Source: Faucicola osloensis_C | GTDB lineage: Bacteria; Pseudomonadota; Gammaproteobacteria; Pseudomonadales; Moraxellaceae | Assembly: GCA_019353055.1 (NCBI GenBank) | Contig: JABAHL010000003.1 | Location: 124,001 to 188,000, forward strand | Length of the DNA: 64,000 nt | Reading direction: 5' to 3' | Shown here: positions 36,045-45,282 of the stretch, one piece after another | Numbering within the stretch: the stretch's first letter is position 1 | How the letters are laid out: the number at the start of each line of letters is the position of its first letter | The notes under the pieces: model-generated | Told to the model about the DNA's origin: nothing | Databases searched by the model: none | What the model saw: only the letters and a program-made list of their open reading frames with translations | Made by a program: the position numbers and the translations under genes

Positions 36045-36072
36045 CATATGCCAGTTGCATCCTAACAGCAAA

Positions 36073-36102
36073 AGCAATATCCCTCATGATATTGCTTTTT
36101 TT
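36073..36102 (+). terminator. Intrinsic terminator after the dienelactone hydrolase gene
   Basis: AGCAATATC / GATATTGCT forms a perfect 9-bp stem with a 6-nt loop, followed by TTTTTTT. Confidence 0.88.
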
Positions 36103-36213
36103 ATGCCTACGTTCCAGTTTGAGTCCAGCTTTGTTAAGTCTGTTGTCAGTCACTATTGAATCCCAACTAGAAAGTCTTATATAGCTATCACGATAGTAAA
36201 CCAATGGTGAATT

Positions 36214-37500
36214 TTGAACGCACATCCGAACACCAGCCACTCAACGATGCCAAGTCCCAATCAGCACTTAAGCCACAATCATGCCGAAGCGCATACCGAA
36301 ACACATACCGAAATAGAGCTTGATAGTTTTGCACCGCGTATTTTGACCTGGTTTGACCACAGCGGGCGTCATGATTTGCCGTGGCAGCAGCATCAGCTTG
36401 ACACGCCAGACCCCTATCCGGTGTGGTTATCTGAAATCATGCTACAGCAGACCCAAGTGGCAACGGTGATTCCTTATTTTGAGCGATTTATGGCAAGTTT
36501 TCCCACGGTGCAGGATTTGGCAAACGCATCTTGGGAGCAAGTCGCTGAGCACTGGGCTGGGCTGGGTTACTATGCGCGTGCGCGCAATCTACATAAAGGT
36601 GCCAAGCAGCTGGTAGATATCATCGAGCAAACTGGTAAATTTCCGCAAACGGTTGCCCACTGGGAGCAGATTTCAGGGGTGGGTCAATCTACGGCAGGCG
36701 CGATTGTGGCGATGGGTGTCAGAGCTGACCAATATGGCGGTGACAGGGGGGTGATTTGCGATGGTAATGTCAAACGTGTGCTGACCCGTTGGGCTGGTAT
36801 TGACGGCGATATCACCAAAACTGCCACAACCAAAGCGCTTTGGCAACTTGCCGAGCGCTTAACACCGACCCGTGACAGCGGGCACTACGCCCAAGCGATG
36901 ATGGATATGGGGGCGACGCTATGCACCAAAGCCAAACCTGCCTGCCTACTGTGTCCCGTGCAAGCCGACTGCGTGGCAAATACCCAAGGTAAGCAAAGTT
37001 TTTATCCGGTAAAAAGTAAAAAATCACCCAATCCGTCTAAGTTTTCGCTAGCGTTAAAGCTGGTTTGCGATGACAAAACCTTGTGGCTACAACGTCCTGA
37101 CAATGGGATTTGGGGCGGACTATGGTGTTTACCATTGGCATTTGTCAAAAAACAATCGGGTGAAAAAAAACCAGGCGCGCCGCTACTGGCAACCTGGCAG
37201 CAAGAGGCGACATTTGAAGCAGAATATAACACCGCTGAGCAGATTATTTTTGAATTCTTACAAGCCGAGCAGCTGCTAAATATCCAGCAGGTTAACTTAG
37301 ATAGCCCGGATACTGTCAAACATAGCCTTACCCATTTTCATTGGTTTTTGACCCCGCTGACCATGACGCTGACCATAGAGCAGGGTATGCGGCTGACGCA
37401 AACACTGCAACAAGCGCTGCAAACGCTGTCATGGCTAGATGATTCGGCGCAAAACAGCTTAGCCAAACCGAAAGCCATGCAGCTATTGACAAGGGCTTAA
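36214..37500 (+). CDS. mutY: A/G-specific adenine DNA glycosylase
   Basis: A 428-residue base-excision enzyme that removes adenine opposite 8-oxoguanine. It has catalytic Glu in LSEIMLQQTQVATV, the helix-hairpin-helix ISGVGQSTAGAIVAMG, and catalytic Asp in VICDGNVKRVL. The [4Fe-4S] loop is C-x6-C-x2-C-x5-C (CTKAKPACLLCPVQADC). A NUDIX-like C-terminal domain senses 8-oxoG. The first ~38 residues are a His-rich extension not usual in the family. The start used is TTG; the ATG at 36247 is an alternative and neither has a clear ribosome-binding site. Confidence 0.95.
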   Translation: MNAHPNTSHSTMPSPNQHLSHNHAEAHTETHTEIELDSFAPRILTWFDHSGRHDLPWQQHQLDTPDPYPVWLSEIMLQQTQVATVIPYFERFMASFPTVQDLANASWEQVAEHWAGLGYYARARNLHKGAKQLVDIIEQTGKFPQTVAHWEQISGVGQSTAGAIVAMGVRADQYGGDRGVICDGNVKRVLTRWAGIDGDITKTATTKALWQLAERLTPTRDSGHYAQAMMDMGATLCTKAKPACLLCPVQADCVANTQGKQSFYPVKSKKSPNPSKFSLALKLVCDDKTLWLQRPDNGIWGGLWCLPLAFVKKQSGEKKPGAPLLATWQQEATFEAEYNTAEQIIFEFLQAEQLLNIQQVNLDSPDTVKHSLTHFHWFLTPLTMTLTIEQGMRLTQTLQQALQTLSWLDDSAQNSLAKPKAMQLLTRA

Positions 37501-38271
37501 GGCGTGTAAAATTGTCGCAGGCATTAAATCAGGGATGATGGTTATGTTAAGATTGGCCTGCTGTAATAACATTTGCTCTGCAATACGCGACTGCAATACC
37601 AAATAATAACAGCTGGCAACCATTTCAGTGTCTGCTGTTAGTTGTTGCCAGTTTTGCCAGGCGGTCAAACTTGAGATGAGTACAACGGTGGGTTGGTTAT
37701 GGGTCTGCGTTTGCTGCCAAACCGCAAATGCTTGGGTGGTTGCGCTTGGTAAAACCCGTTGGTACAAGTTTAGCAAATGCACTTGCACACCTTTTGCCGC
37801 CAATGTATCTGCCAATAATTCTCGCCCGCCGATGCCGCGCCATACCTGCAAATAATCGCCTTTGGCAAGCGCTCGGATTGCCGGCAAATTTAATAGCCCT
37901 TCATTGTTTTGCGCGCGTTTTTCATCAGGAAAAATAATGGTAGGCGCTGGCAACTCTGTGAGCTGCTGCCAAGTCTGGTTAAAGTAATTTGCGGTTTTGT
38001 CACCCACCGCAACCCATGTAATCTTTTTGGACAATTCCGTTAGCTTGACCAAGGTGGCAAGCCTCGCTAAGCCATACTTTACTGCCGCTTCGCTGACTAG
38101 CACCACCACTTGATAACGGTCAATCGATTGTAAAACTGCCCGCTCTGCCACTGTTAACGGCTTTTCTACCAACGTCAACAGCGGCAGGTCAATCACTTTA
38201 ACGCCATGCTGGCGCAAAAATAAGCTTAGCGTTTTGGCTCGCTGATCAGGTCTGGTATTGATAAATTGCAT
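37483..38271 (-). CDS. hemD: Uroporphyrinogen-III synthase
   Basis: A 262-residue enzyme cyclising hydroxymethylbilane to uroporphyrinogen III. The family is poorly conserved, but FINTRPDQRAKTLSLFLRQHGV, the VSEAAVKYGL stretch, ITWVAVGDKTANYF and VLISSLTAWQNW fit, as does its place 21 bp after hemC. It overlaps the 3' end of the convergent mutY by 18 bp. Confidence 0.92.
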   Translation of the reverse strand: MQFINTRPDQRAKTLSLFLRQHGVKVIDLPLLTLVEKPLTVAERAVLQSIDRYQVVVLVSEAAVKYGLARLATLVKLTELSKKITWVAVGDKTANYFNQTWQQLTELPAPTIIFPDEKRAQNNEGLLNLPAIRALAKGDYLQVWRGIGGRELLADTLAAKGVQVHLLNLYQRVLPSATTQAFAVWQQTQTHNQPTVVLISSLTAWQNWQQLTADTEMVASCYYLVLQSRIAEQMLLQQANLNITIIPDLMPATILHALSPCQ

Positions 38272-38292
38272 GGCTATGCGTATCGTTCAATA

Positions 38293-39252
38293 TCAGCGGT
38301 CTTGATAAATCTGCGCCAAGATTTTGTCCGCACCTTGTGCAATGAGCGCTTCAGCCACCACCACGCCCATGGCTTCAGCAATTTGCTCAGACGCCTGTGA
38401 GTCATCAACTAACGCGTTATGATGCTCGGCTTTTAACAAGGTTTTACCATCTACACTGCCGACACGACCCTGTAAATAAATTTGTCCATCTTGAATGGTA
38501 GCAAAGCCTGCAATCGGTACTTGGCAACCACCCTGCAAATGACGATTCATGGCGCGTTCTGCCATCACGCATAGACGGCTTGGCTCGTCATTGAGCGGTT
38601 TTAATAGTGCCAGCACATCGGCATCATCACTTCGGCATTCAATGGCAAGCGCACCTTGTCCGACCGCTGGCAAACTGATATGTGTATCAAGTTCATGGCG
38701 GATACGATCGGTAAGCCCCAAACGCGTCAAGCCACTGGTTGCCAAAATAATGGCATCATACTCACCTGCATCTAGCTTGGATAAGCGCGTGCCTACATTG
38801 CCGCGTAAGCTGATAATCTCTAAGTCAGGACGATATTGCTGAATTTGGCATTGACGGCGTAAACTTGATGTACCAAGTTTAGCCCCTTGTGGCAACGCAT
38901 CTAGACTCGCATAGTGATTTGATATAAAGGCATCGGTTGGCTGCTCACGCTCACAATATGCGCCAAGTGTCAGACCTTCAGGGAGCACCATAGGTACGTC
39001 TTTGAGCGAATGCACAGCGATATCGGCACGTTTTTCATACAAGGCTTGCTCAAGCTCTTTGACAAATAAGCCTTTGCCGCCGATTTTGGCTAGCGGGGTA
39101 TCTAGGATTTTGTCGCCTTTAGTGACCATCGGTACTAGATTGACGGTCAGGCCTGGGTACAGCGCTTGCAAACGCGCTTGGATGTGTTCGGCTTGCCACA
39201 ATGCAAGTGGGCTTTGGCGAGTGGCGATATTTAAAGTGGTTAACGTAGTCAT
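38293..39252 (-). CDS. hemC: Hydroxymethylbilane synthase (porphobilinogen deaminase)
   Basis: The start is taken at 39252 (MTTLTTLNIATRQSPLALWQ), since the ATG eight codons earlier falls in the T-run of a terminator. This gives 319 residues. Motifs are IATRQSPLALWQAEHIQ, GGKGLFVKELE, the catalytic-Asp segment ADIAVHSLKDVP, GTSSLRRQCQ and the dipyrromethane-attachment cysteine in LQGGCQVPI. It polymerises four porphobilinogen units in haem synthesis. Confidence 0.97.
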   Translation of the reverse strand: MTTLTTLNIATRQSPLALWQAEHIQARLQALYPGLTVNLVPMVTKGDKILDTPLAKIGGKGLFVKELEQALYEKRADIAVHSLKDVPMVLPEGLTLGAYCEREQPTDAFISNHYASLDALPQGAKLGTSSLRRQCQIQQYRPDLEIISLRGNVGTRLSKLDAGEYDAIILATSGLTRLGLTDRIRHELDTHISLPAVGQGALAIECRSDDADVLALLKPLNDEPSRLCVMAERAMNRHLQGGCQVPIAGFATIQDGQIYLQGRVGSVDGKTLLKAEHHNALVDDSQASEQIAEAMGVVVAEALIAQGADKILAQIYQDR

Positions 39253-39270
39253 AGCAGTATCTTTTTTAGC

Positions 39271-39308
39271 AAACAATAAAAATGCCTAACTCTCTAAGCC
39301 AGGCATTT
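39271..39308 (-). terminator. Probable terminator between algR and hemC
   Basis: AAATGCCT / AGGCATTT arms surround a 13-nt loop, followed on the minus strand by a T-rich run (TTTTTATTG). It ends only about 20 bp before the chosen hemC start, so hemC must be expressed by read-through or from a promoter I did not identify. Confidence 0.6.
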
Positions 39309-39429
39309 GTCAGATGGGTATCTGTCATTAATTCAGCGAGTCAGTCATCAGTATACCAAAATGTCAGGATAATTTCTCTGGCTGCTCGCTAAAGCATACG
39401 GAAACATACGAAAGACGACACTACATACA

Positions 39430-40167
39430 CTACATTGATTGGATTTTATCCCGTAGTAATGGCAAATGACGGCGGCTGACAGCAAGCTTGTCAGGCAAAC
39501 CTTTGAAACGAACTTGGTACTGACCTTGGTCAATCGCTTCAAGCATTTCTAGATAGTTAACATTGATTAACGCATTGCGATGGATACGAAAGAATGCATC
39601 ACCAAATTCTTGCTCAAGCTCTTTAAGGGTTTCATCAATTAAAACTGTGCCGCCTCTATGACGGATTTGCACGTATTTTTGGTCGGCTGTAAAGTAATAG
39701 ATATCTTGCAGCGCAATCAGTTCCACCCCGCGATGGGTACGCGCCGCAATATGCTGACGATTGGACTGTGCTAACGGGTCTTCTAATTGACTGATTTCAT
39801 TGAGCTGGGCATTACTCAGCAATGACGCTCTCGATAATACCTGTAACAATTCTTCTTTGTTGGCAGGCTTTAGCAAATAGCCAATCGCGTGTGCTTTGAA
39901 TGCGGCAATCGCATAATGGTCGTACGCGGTCACAAAAATAATGGCTGGTGGATTGTTAAGTTCATTGAGCTCTTTGGCGCAGCGGATACCATCCATTTCT
40001 GGCATACGAATGTCTAACAAAATTACATCGGGTGCGGTTTCTTTGACTTTTGCAATGGCCTCAATACCTGTGGCTGCCTGTGCAACAACCTCATGTCCTT
40101 CTTCTCTTACGATACGCGTTAGCCTCTCTCGGGCCAGTGGCTCATCGTCACAGATCACAACTCTCAT
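39430..40167 (-). CDS. algR: LytTR-family response regulator, AlgR-like
   Basis: A 245-residue response regulator. The receiver domain has the acidic pair in VICDDEPLARERL and the phosphorylation Asp in VILLDIRMPEMDG at about residue 54, with TAYDHYAIAAF and LLKPANKEEL. The C-terminal LytTR DNA-binding domain (about 135-245) includes IHRNALINVNYL. In Pseudomonas the orthologue controls alginate and twitching motility; by family it would pair with the AlgZ-like kinase gene upstream. It is upstream of hemC, as in Pseudomonas. Confidence 0.92.
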   Translation of the reverse strand: MRVVICDDEPLARERLTRIVREEGHEVVAQAATGIEAIAKVKETAPDVILLDIRMPEMDGIRCAKELNELNNPPAIIFVTAYDHYAIAAFKAHAIGYLLKPANKEELLQVLSRASLLSNAQLNEISQLEDPLAQSNRQHIAARTHRGVELIALQDIYYFTADQKYVQIRHRGGTVLIDETLKELEQEFGDAFFRIHRNALINVNYLEMLEAIDQGQYQVRFKGLPDKLAVSRRHLPLLRDKIQSM

Positions 40168-40437
40168 TGTTTACTCCTTTGCTCCTTTGAGGTCAAAAAC
40201 ACATGTATTTAACCCTACAAGTCTTACTTTCTTCACAATCTAATGCCAAATCTAACATAACCGCTTGGTGAGCAATCAAACACTCATAAAATACCGCTTA
40301 ACTGATTAGATAAACTAATAAACGCATTGTTTTAAGTAGACGCAAATTAATATACCATAGTTTGTTAGATAAAATGTGAAATGCCACGTCAGATTGGTGA
40401 CTTTTTTATGCCCATTCCGACTAACAAAATGACTGCG

Positions 40438-41616
40438 CTAAAAAGCCGCGACATCTTTGAGGGGATAGCGAATTTGAGTCACTAATAAAGGTCCAGATAA
40501 TTCAAAGTGAATGCTGGCTTCATCACCAAAGTACTGACGTAAAATTGCCAGTTGACTGTTAAACTGCAGTTTTTGGTGAATATCTTGACAAATCAGCTGA
40601 TACGTCGTGGCTGGCAGCTCAATTTCGATATCAATTTTGACAACATCGTTTTGCCAATCGATACTAATAGTAATGTGAATGGGGTCGGTGCTATTTTCAA
40701 CAATCAGTACAATCAGTTTTTCAATCACCATTTGCAGCGATAACGAGGTAATCACCATGTCATAGAGCAAATCTTCATCGGGCAACTGCCAAGTTACTTT
40801 CAGCTTTTTATCAAAACGGTATTTTTCGATACTCAAATAGCTTTCGCATAGCGCCATCTCATCCAGGAGCGCAATCTCACGCGTTTCATCAAAGCTCACC
40901 CGATACAGATTTGAGATATGACGAATCATTCTCTCGGCTTCATACGGATCGGTTTCTATTAGATACTGCATAGTATTGAGTAAATTAAAGAAAAAATGCG
41001 GGGTGATACGCGCCTTTAACTGTTCGTTTTGTTCGATGAGTTTTTGTTGGGTACGCAGTTCAACGCGGCGAATATTTTGGTACTGTATCTCAAAATAAGT
41101 GAGCAGCACCGCTATCATCAAAAAAACAAACAAAGTATTCGCAATGGTTTCTAGTATCAGCGCATTTAAACTGACTTCATAGCCGAGCGTAAAGAATAAA
41201 ATCAACCGACCTAGCAAGCTCAGTACCGGCACGATAATAAACACGGTTGACAGCAGATAGGCGGTGATTTGTTTTGAACGCCAATTAAATTCTCTGAATT
41301 TTTTGGCAGAATTCGCCACAAAAACCATTTCACCCGTCACAGTTAAGATAGTAATCACCAACGTTTCAATGCTATGGCGGATAATCAAACTGATATCATT
41401 GGTAAAAGTTAAATAGGTTAAAATCGAAACCAGTGAAAAAAACGCGATATAGCTTGCCCACAGTTTGATGGTCTGTTTTTCGCTCAGATTGGGTAGGAAA
41501 AAGGCACTGGTGAGCGGCTCTTTAATCCGCTTGAGTGAAATTTGTGAGGCATCCTCAGTTTTTGCTATACTAGCCCTAGATTTTGCAGAGGGAATTAACA
41601 GCTCCAGCAATCTCAT
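40438..41616 (-). CDS. algZ: LytS/AlgZ-like sensor histidine kinase with degenerate ATPase domain
   Basis: The start is put at 41616 (MRLLELLIPS), as the longer open frame runs into divergent argH; this gives 392 residues. Membrane helices occupy about residues 45-195. The His-kinase box is TPHFFFNLLNTMQYLIETDP at about residue 213. The usual N-box (LQPLVENAIKHG type) is here LQMVIEKLIVLIVENS, and G-boxes are not seen, so ATP binding looks impaired; Pseudomonas FimS/AlgZ is also atypical. It is 270 bp upstream of algR on the same strand. Confidence 0.88.
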   Translation of the reverse strand: MRLLELLIPSAKSRASIAKTEDASQISLKRIKEPLTSAFFLPNLSEKQTIKLWASYIAFFSLVSILTYLTFTNDISLIIRHSIETLVITILTVTGEMVFVANSAKKFREFNWRSKQITAYLLSTVFIIVPVLSLLGRLILFFTLGYEVSLNALILETIANTLFVFLMIAVLLTYFEIQYQNIRRVELRTQQKLIEQNEQLKARITPHFFFNLLNTMQYLIETDPYEAERMIRHISNLYRVSFDETREIALLDEMALCESYLSIEKYRFDKKLKVTWQLPDEDLLYDMVITSLSLQMVIEKLIVLIVENSTDPIHITISIDWQNDVVKIDIEIELPATTYQLICQDIHQKLQFNSQLAILRQYFGDEASIHFELSGPLLVTQIRYPLKDVAAF

Positions 41617-41658
41617 TGTCTTTATTCCTTTCACACTTACACAAAAAATGGACGTATT

Positions 41659-43074
41659 ATGAGCAATCAAATTTCCGCTGATTCTAGCACATCTAGTATG
41701 TGGGGTGGACGTTTTAGCGAAGCCACTGACAGTTTTGTCGCTGAATTTACCGCGTCTGTCGGATTTGACCAACGTTTTGCCAATCAAGACATCGCAGGCT
41801 CGATTGCTCATGCCACCATGCTTGCCAAAGCGGGGATTATTACCGAGGCGGAAAAAGACCAAATCGTTGGCGGTTTGACCCAAATCAAACAAGAAATCGC
41901 CGATGGCAAATTTGTTTGGTCAGTGGCGCTTGAAGATGTGCACATGAATGTGGAGTCTCGTCTGACCGCTATCATTGGCGATGTCGGCAAAAAACTACAT
42001 ACAGGGCGTAGCCGTAATGACCAAGTTGCAACCGATATCCGTTTATATCTGCGTGACCAAACTGATATTATTTTAGGATTGTTAAAACGTCTACAAACGG
42101 GCTTACTTGATTTGGCAAGCCAGCATACCGACACTATCATGCCAGGCTTTACCCATCTTCAGACCGCGCAGCCTGTCAGTTTTGGTCATCATGTGATGGC
42201 ATGGTTTGAGATGCTAATGCGGGATAGCGAGCGCTTGATTGATGGTCGAAAACGTATCAACCAAATGCCCCTAGGCGCCGCAGCACTGGCAGGTACGACT
42301 TATCCGATTGAGCGGGAATTTACCGCAGAGCTGCTAGGCTTTGAAGGGATTTGTCAAAACTCGCTGGATGCCGTATCCGACCGTGATTTTGCCATTGAAT
42401 TTGCCAGTAGCGCAAGCCTGTTAATGATGCACTTGTCACGTATGAGTGAAGAAATCATCTTGTGGATGTCAGCGCAATTTGGATTTGTGGTCGTCCCCGA
42501 TCGTTTTTGCACGGGCTCATCGATTATGCCACAGAAGAAAAATCCCGATGTGCCAGAGCTGGTACGGGGTAAAGCTGCCCGCGTGTTTGGCGATATGATT
42601 ACCTTACTGACCTTGATGAAAAACCAACCGCTGGCTTACAACAAAGATAACCAAGAAGATAAAGAGCCGCTATTTGATGTGGTAGATACTGTGACAGGGT
42701 CCCTACTTGCTTTTGCTGATATGCTACCAAACTTAATTCCAAACAAAGAAAATATGCGGGCTGCGACCATGAAAGGGTATGCGACCGCCACCGATTTGGC
42801 GGATTATTTAGTCCGTAAAGGCTTAGCCTTCCGCGACGCGCATGAAGTAGTGGGTAAAGCAGTAGCATTAGGCGTGCAAAAAGGCGTAGATTTGAGTGAA
42901 TTATCGCTCGATGAGCTTCAAGGCTTTAGCGACTTAATTGGTGAGGATGTATTTGAATATCTGACCCTTGAAGGTTCGCTCAATGCCCGTAACCACATTG
43001 GCGGTACAGCCCCGAATCAAGTCAAAATGGCGATTGAGCGTGGGCGTCAGCGTATCGAACAATTAGGTCATTAA
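41659..43074 (+). CDS. argH: Argininosuccinate lyase
   Basis: A 471-residue enzyme splitting argininosuccinate into arginine and fumarate, the last step of arginine synthesis. It begins WGGRFSEATDSFVAEFTASV; other motifs are HTGRSRNDQVATD, TIMPGFTHLQTAQPVSFGHH, and the fumarase-superfamily signature GSSIMPQKKNPD at about residue 280. The 5' region is only 42 bp from divergent algZ, so their promoters must overlap. The pairing argH next to algZ/algR is also found in Pseudomonas. Confidence 0.98.
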   Translation: MSNQISADSSTSSMWGGRFSEATDSFVAEFTASVGFDQRFANQDIAGSIAHATMLAKAGIITEAEKDQIVGGLTQIKQEIADGKFVWSVALEDVHMNVESRLTAIIGDVGKKLHTGRSRNDQVATDIRLYLRDQTDIILGLLKRLQTGLLDLASQHTDTIMPGFTHLQTAQPVSFGHHVMAWFEMLMRDSERLIDGRKRINQMPLGAAALAGTTYPIEREFTAELLGFEGICQNSLDAVSDRDFAIEFASSASLLMMHLSRMSEEIILWMSAQFGFVVVPDRFCTGSSIMPQKKNPDVPELVRGKAARVFGDMITLLTLMKNQPLAYNKDNQEDKEPLFDVVDTVTGSLLAFADMLPNLIPNKENMRAATMKGYATATDLADYLVRKGLAFRDAHEVVGKAVALGVQKGVDLSELSLDELQGFSDLIGEDVFEYLTLEGSLNARNHIGGTAPNQVKMAIERGRQRIEQLGH

Positions 43075-43075
43075 T

Positions 43076-43420
43076 ATGCCAAAACTGTTCTCGTATGGCA
43101 CATTACAACAAGAAAATGTACAGCTTGCCACCTTTGGGCGTACACTGGTGGGTAGTAAAGACCAACTCATTGGCTACCAGTTGGGTGAAATCGAAATCAC
43201 CGATGAAGATGTAGTCGCCAAAAGTGGCAAACGTTTTCATCCGATACTACTTAAAACCAATAACCCAACCGACAAAGTGGTAGGTGTGATTTTTGACATT
43301 ACCGATGATGAGCTTGCCCAAGCCGACCGCTACGAAGTCGATGCCTACGCACGAGTGGAAGGTCACTTTGACAGTGGCGCTACCGCGTGGATTTATGCCG
43401 ATGCAAGCGACTTAGACTAG
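43076..43420 (+). CDS. Gamma-glutamylcyclotransferase-like (AIG2 family) protein
   Basis: A 114-residue protein with the LFSYGTLQQENVQLATFGR substrate-loop motif at residues 3-21 and the late DRYEVDAY acidic motif. The family makes 5-oxoproline from gamma-glutamyl compounds or acts on related amides; the substrate is uncertain. Its ATG is 1 bp after the argH stop, implying co-transcription. Confidence 0.88.
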   Translation: MPKLFSYGTLQQENVQLATFGRTLVGSKDQLIGYQLGEIEITDEDVVAKSGKRFHPILLKTNNPTDKVVGVIFDITDDELAQADRYEVDAYARVEGHFDSGATAWIYADASDLD

Positions 43421-43441
43421 CAACTATTAAAAGGATAAAAA

Positions 43442-43729
43442 ATGGAAACTTATAACCCCGCTGACCACATGGTCATGTGCCGTAAATACAAACAAAAGCT
43501 ACCTAAAATGCCAAAACCGCCGTTTCCTAACAAGCTAGGTGAAGAACTGCAAAACACCGTGTCTGCCAAAGCGTGGAACGAATGGCTAGAGCACCAAACC
43601 ATGCTTATCAATGAAAATCACTTAAGCATGATTGACCCAGAAGCCAAAAAATTTATTACCGAGCAGCGCAATAAATTTTTGGATAATGAAGACTATGAAC
43701 GCCCAAAAGGCTGGACAGCACAAAAGTAA
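43442..43729 (+). CDS. yggX: Probable Fe(2+)-trafficking protein YggX
   Basis: A 95-residue protein. The core MCRKYKQKLPKMPKPPFPNKLG, with the conserved cysteine, and the SAKAWNEWLEHQTMLINENHLSMIDPEAKKFI stretch match YggX, which protects Fe-S proteins from oxidative damage. The first ~10 residues (METYNPADHM) are slightly longer than usual. AAGGATAAAA lies upstream. It ends the argH-GGCT-yggX unit. Confidence 0.95.
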   Translation: METYNPADHMVMCRKYKQKLPKMPKPPFPNKLGEELQNTVSAKAWNEWLEHQTMLINENHLSMIDPEAKKFITEQRNKFLDNEDYERPKGWTAQK

Positions 43730-43745
43730 ATAATCGCTAACAACA

Positions 43746-43777
43746 AAAAACCCCAAATAGATTTATTTGGGGTTTTT
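43746..43777. terminator. Bidirectional terminator between yggX and rplS
   Basis: AACCCCAAATA / TATTTGGGGTT is a perfect 11-bp stem with a GATT loop, flanked by an A-run and a T-run. It sits between the convergent yggX and rplS genes. Confidence 0.92.
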
Positions 43778-43855
43778 GCTTTTTTGGTGTTGATTAAACC
43801 ATGACAATCATAGTTTAACCCATTTAGGCAAATAATAAATAACGCAATTAAAGCC

Positions 43856-44236
43856 TTAAGCTTGCGCTTCTTCTTTACGCACTGACAGTTTTTCACGGAT
43901 ACGTGCTGATTTACCAGAACGGTCACGTAGGTAGTAAAGTTTGGCACGGCGTACATCACCACGACGTTTTACTTCAATTTTTGCAATTTGTGGTGAATGG
44001 GTTTGGAACGCACGTTCAACACCTACACCACTAGAGATTTTACGTACGGTAAACGCAGAGTTTAAGCCGCGGTTACGTTTAGCGATAACAACACCTTCAA
44101 ATGCTTGTAGACGCTCACGGTCGCCTTCACGCACTTTTACTTGTACGACAACAGTGTCACCAGGACCAAAACTTGGTACGTCTTGCTTAAGCTGGCTATT
44201 TTCGATTTGTTGAACCAAAGGATGTTTGTTACTCAT
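43856..44236 (-). CDS. rplS: 50S ribosomal protein L19
   Basis: The start at 44236 (MSNKHPLVQQIE) is supported by GAGGAG upstream; it gives 126 residues. Sequence features include FGPGDTVVVQVKVREG, RLQAFEGVVIAKRNRGLNSAFTVRK and the C-terminal RRGDVRRAKLYYLRDRSGK. L19 lies at the interface of the ribosomal subunits. It is the last gene of the rpsP-rimM-trmD-rplS operon. Confidence 0.98.
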   Translation of the reverse strand: MSNKHPLVQQIENSQLKQDVPSFGPGDTVVVQVKVREGDRERLQAFEGVVIAKRNRGLNSAFTVRKISSGVGVERAFQTHSPQIAKIEVKRRGDVRRAKLYYLRDRSGKSARIREKLSVRKEEAQA

Positions 44237-44359
44237 GAGATTTTCTCCTCTCACTGGGGACAGAGGCTAAGCTGACTAAAGTTAGTTGACGTCAGCAAAT
44301 GCGCATACTCCCCGCTAATTTTATGTGCCTTGATAGCAATCGACACGATTAGGCATCCG

Positions 44360-45130
44360 TCAAGTGGATGAATCTGGGTGGCTGTCTTTAGCAGATTGCG
44401 CTGCTTCTGTCAGCCATTTTTGTTGCTGTTTGGTTGGCACAAAGGCTTGCCACAAATCAGGACGTCTTAGCTGGGTGCGTGTTGCCTGCTGAATAAATCG
44501 CCACTTGGCGATATTGGCATGATGCCCTGACAACAGCACGTCAGGCACTTTGATGCCTTGAAATTCAGTCGGTTTGGTATATTGTGGACAATCGAGCAAG
44601 CCATCCACGAAGGAGTCTTGCTGCGCCGATAAATCATCGCCCATCACATTGGGCAATCGGCGTATCACACTATCCATCAATACCATCGCGGGCAATTCGC
44701 CCCCTGTCAGCACATAATCACCAATTGAGCATTCGATATCGACATACTGACTCAGTAGTCTTTCATCGATGCCTTCATAACGACCGCATAACAAAATCAA
44801 GCCGTCATATTGGCAAAAATCAAGCACCCCACTTTCGCTCAGTGTCTTGCCTTGTGGCGACAAATACACCACAGGACAGGTTTTACCGCGCGCATTGGCT
44901 TGCGTTTTGGCGTAGTCGATGGCTTTTTGTAACGGCTCTGCCATCATTACCATACCAGGACCCCCACCAAACGGACGCTCATCGATACGCCGATAATTGT
45001 CTGTGGTAAAGTCTCTTGGGTTAATCAGCAAGATTTCCGCTTGCTTGCGAGCTAGCGCCCGCCCAGTGATGCCAAAGTCAGTAATACTAGCAAACATTTC
45101 GGGCAAAATGGTTATTACCGCAAAAAACAT
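44360..45130 (-). CDS. trmD: tRNA (guanine-N1-)-methyltransferase
   Basis: A 256-residue SPOUT-class enzyme that methylates G37 next to the anticodon, preventing frameshifts. The trefoil-knot SAM site is formed by VYLSPQGKTLSE, LLCGRYEGIDERL and SIGDYVLTGGELPAMVLMD. The N-terminal ITDFGITGRALARKQ...RPFGGGPGMVM is also typical. It lies within the standard ribosomal/tRNA-modification operon. Confidence 0.98.
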   Translation of the reverse strand: MFFAVITILPEMFASITDFGITGRALARKQAEILLINPRDFTTDNYRRIDERPFGGGPGMVMMAEPLQKAIDYAKTQANARGKTCPVVYLSPQGKTLSESGVLDFCQYDGLILLCGRYEGIDERLLSQYVDIECSIGDYVLTGGELPAMVLMDSVIRRLPNVMGDDLSAQQDSFVDGLLDCPQYTKPTEFQGIKVPDVLLSGHHANIAKWRFIQQATRTQLRRPDLWQAFVPTKQQQKWLTEAAQSAKDSHPDSST

Positions 45131-45254
45131 ACGCTACACTCACTTTAGCTTGGCATTAACAACGCCTTATTGATTGACAACTTCCATCGAATAAATGCTA
45201 GGCACTCATCAACGACGAATACGTAAATGTTAATCATCACTGCTAGTTATCAAC

Positions 45255-45282
45255 GTTTAATAATCACTGTTTAATAATCACT
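45255..45282 (-). repeat. Perfect 14-bp tandem duplication covering the rimM stop codon
   Basis: GTTTAATAATCACT occurs twice back to back (45255-45268, 45269-45282, + strand). The second copy contains the rimM stop and last codons; the first is a non-coding duplicate that retains the in-frame-like stop. Confidence 0.85.

Noticed and set aside
40168..40437. Separate algR promoter in the algZ-algR gap
   Set aside because: A TATATT-like box is present on the minus strand but no acceptable -35 at 16-18 bp; not convincing enough to list.
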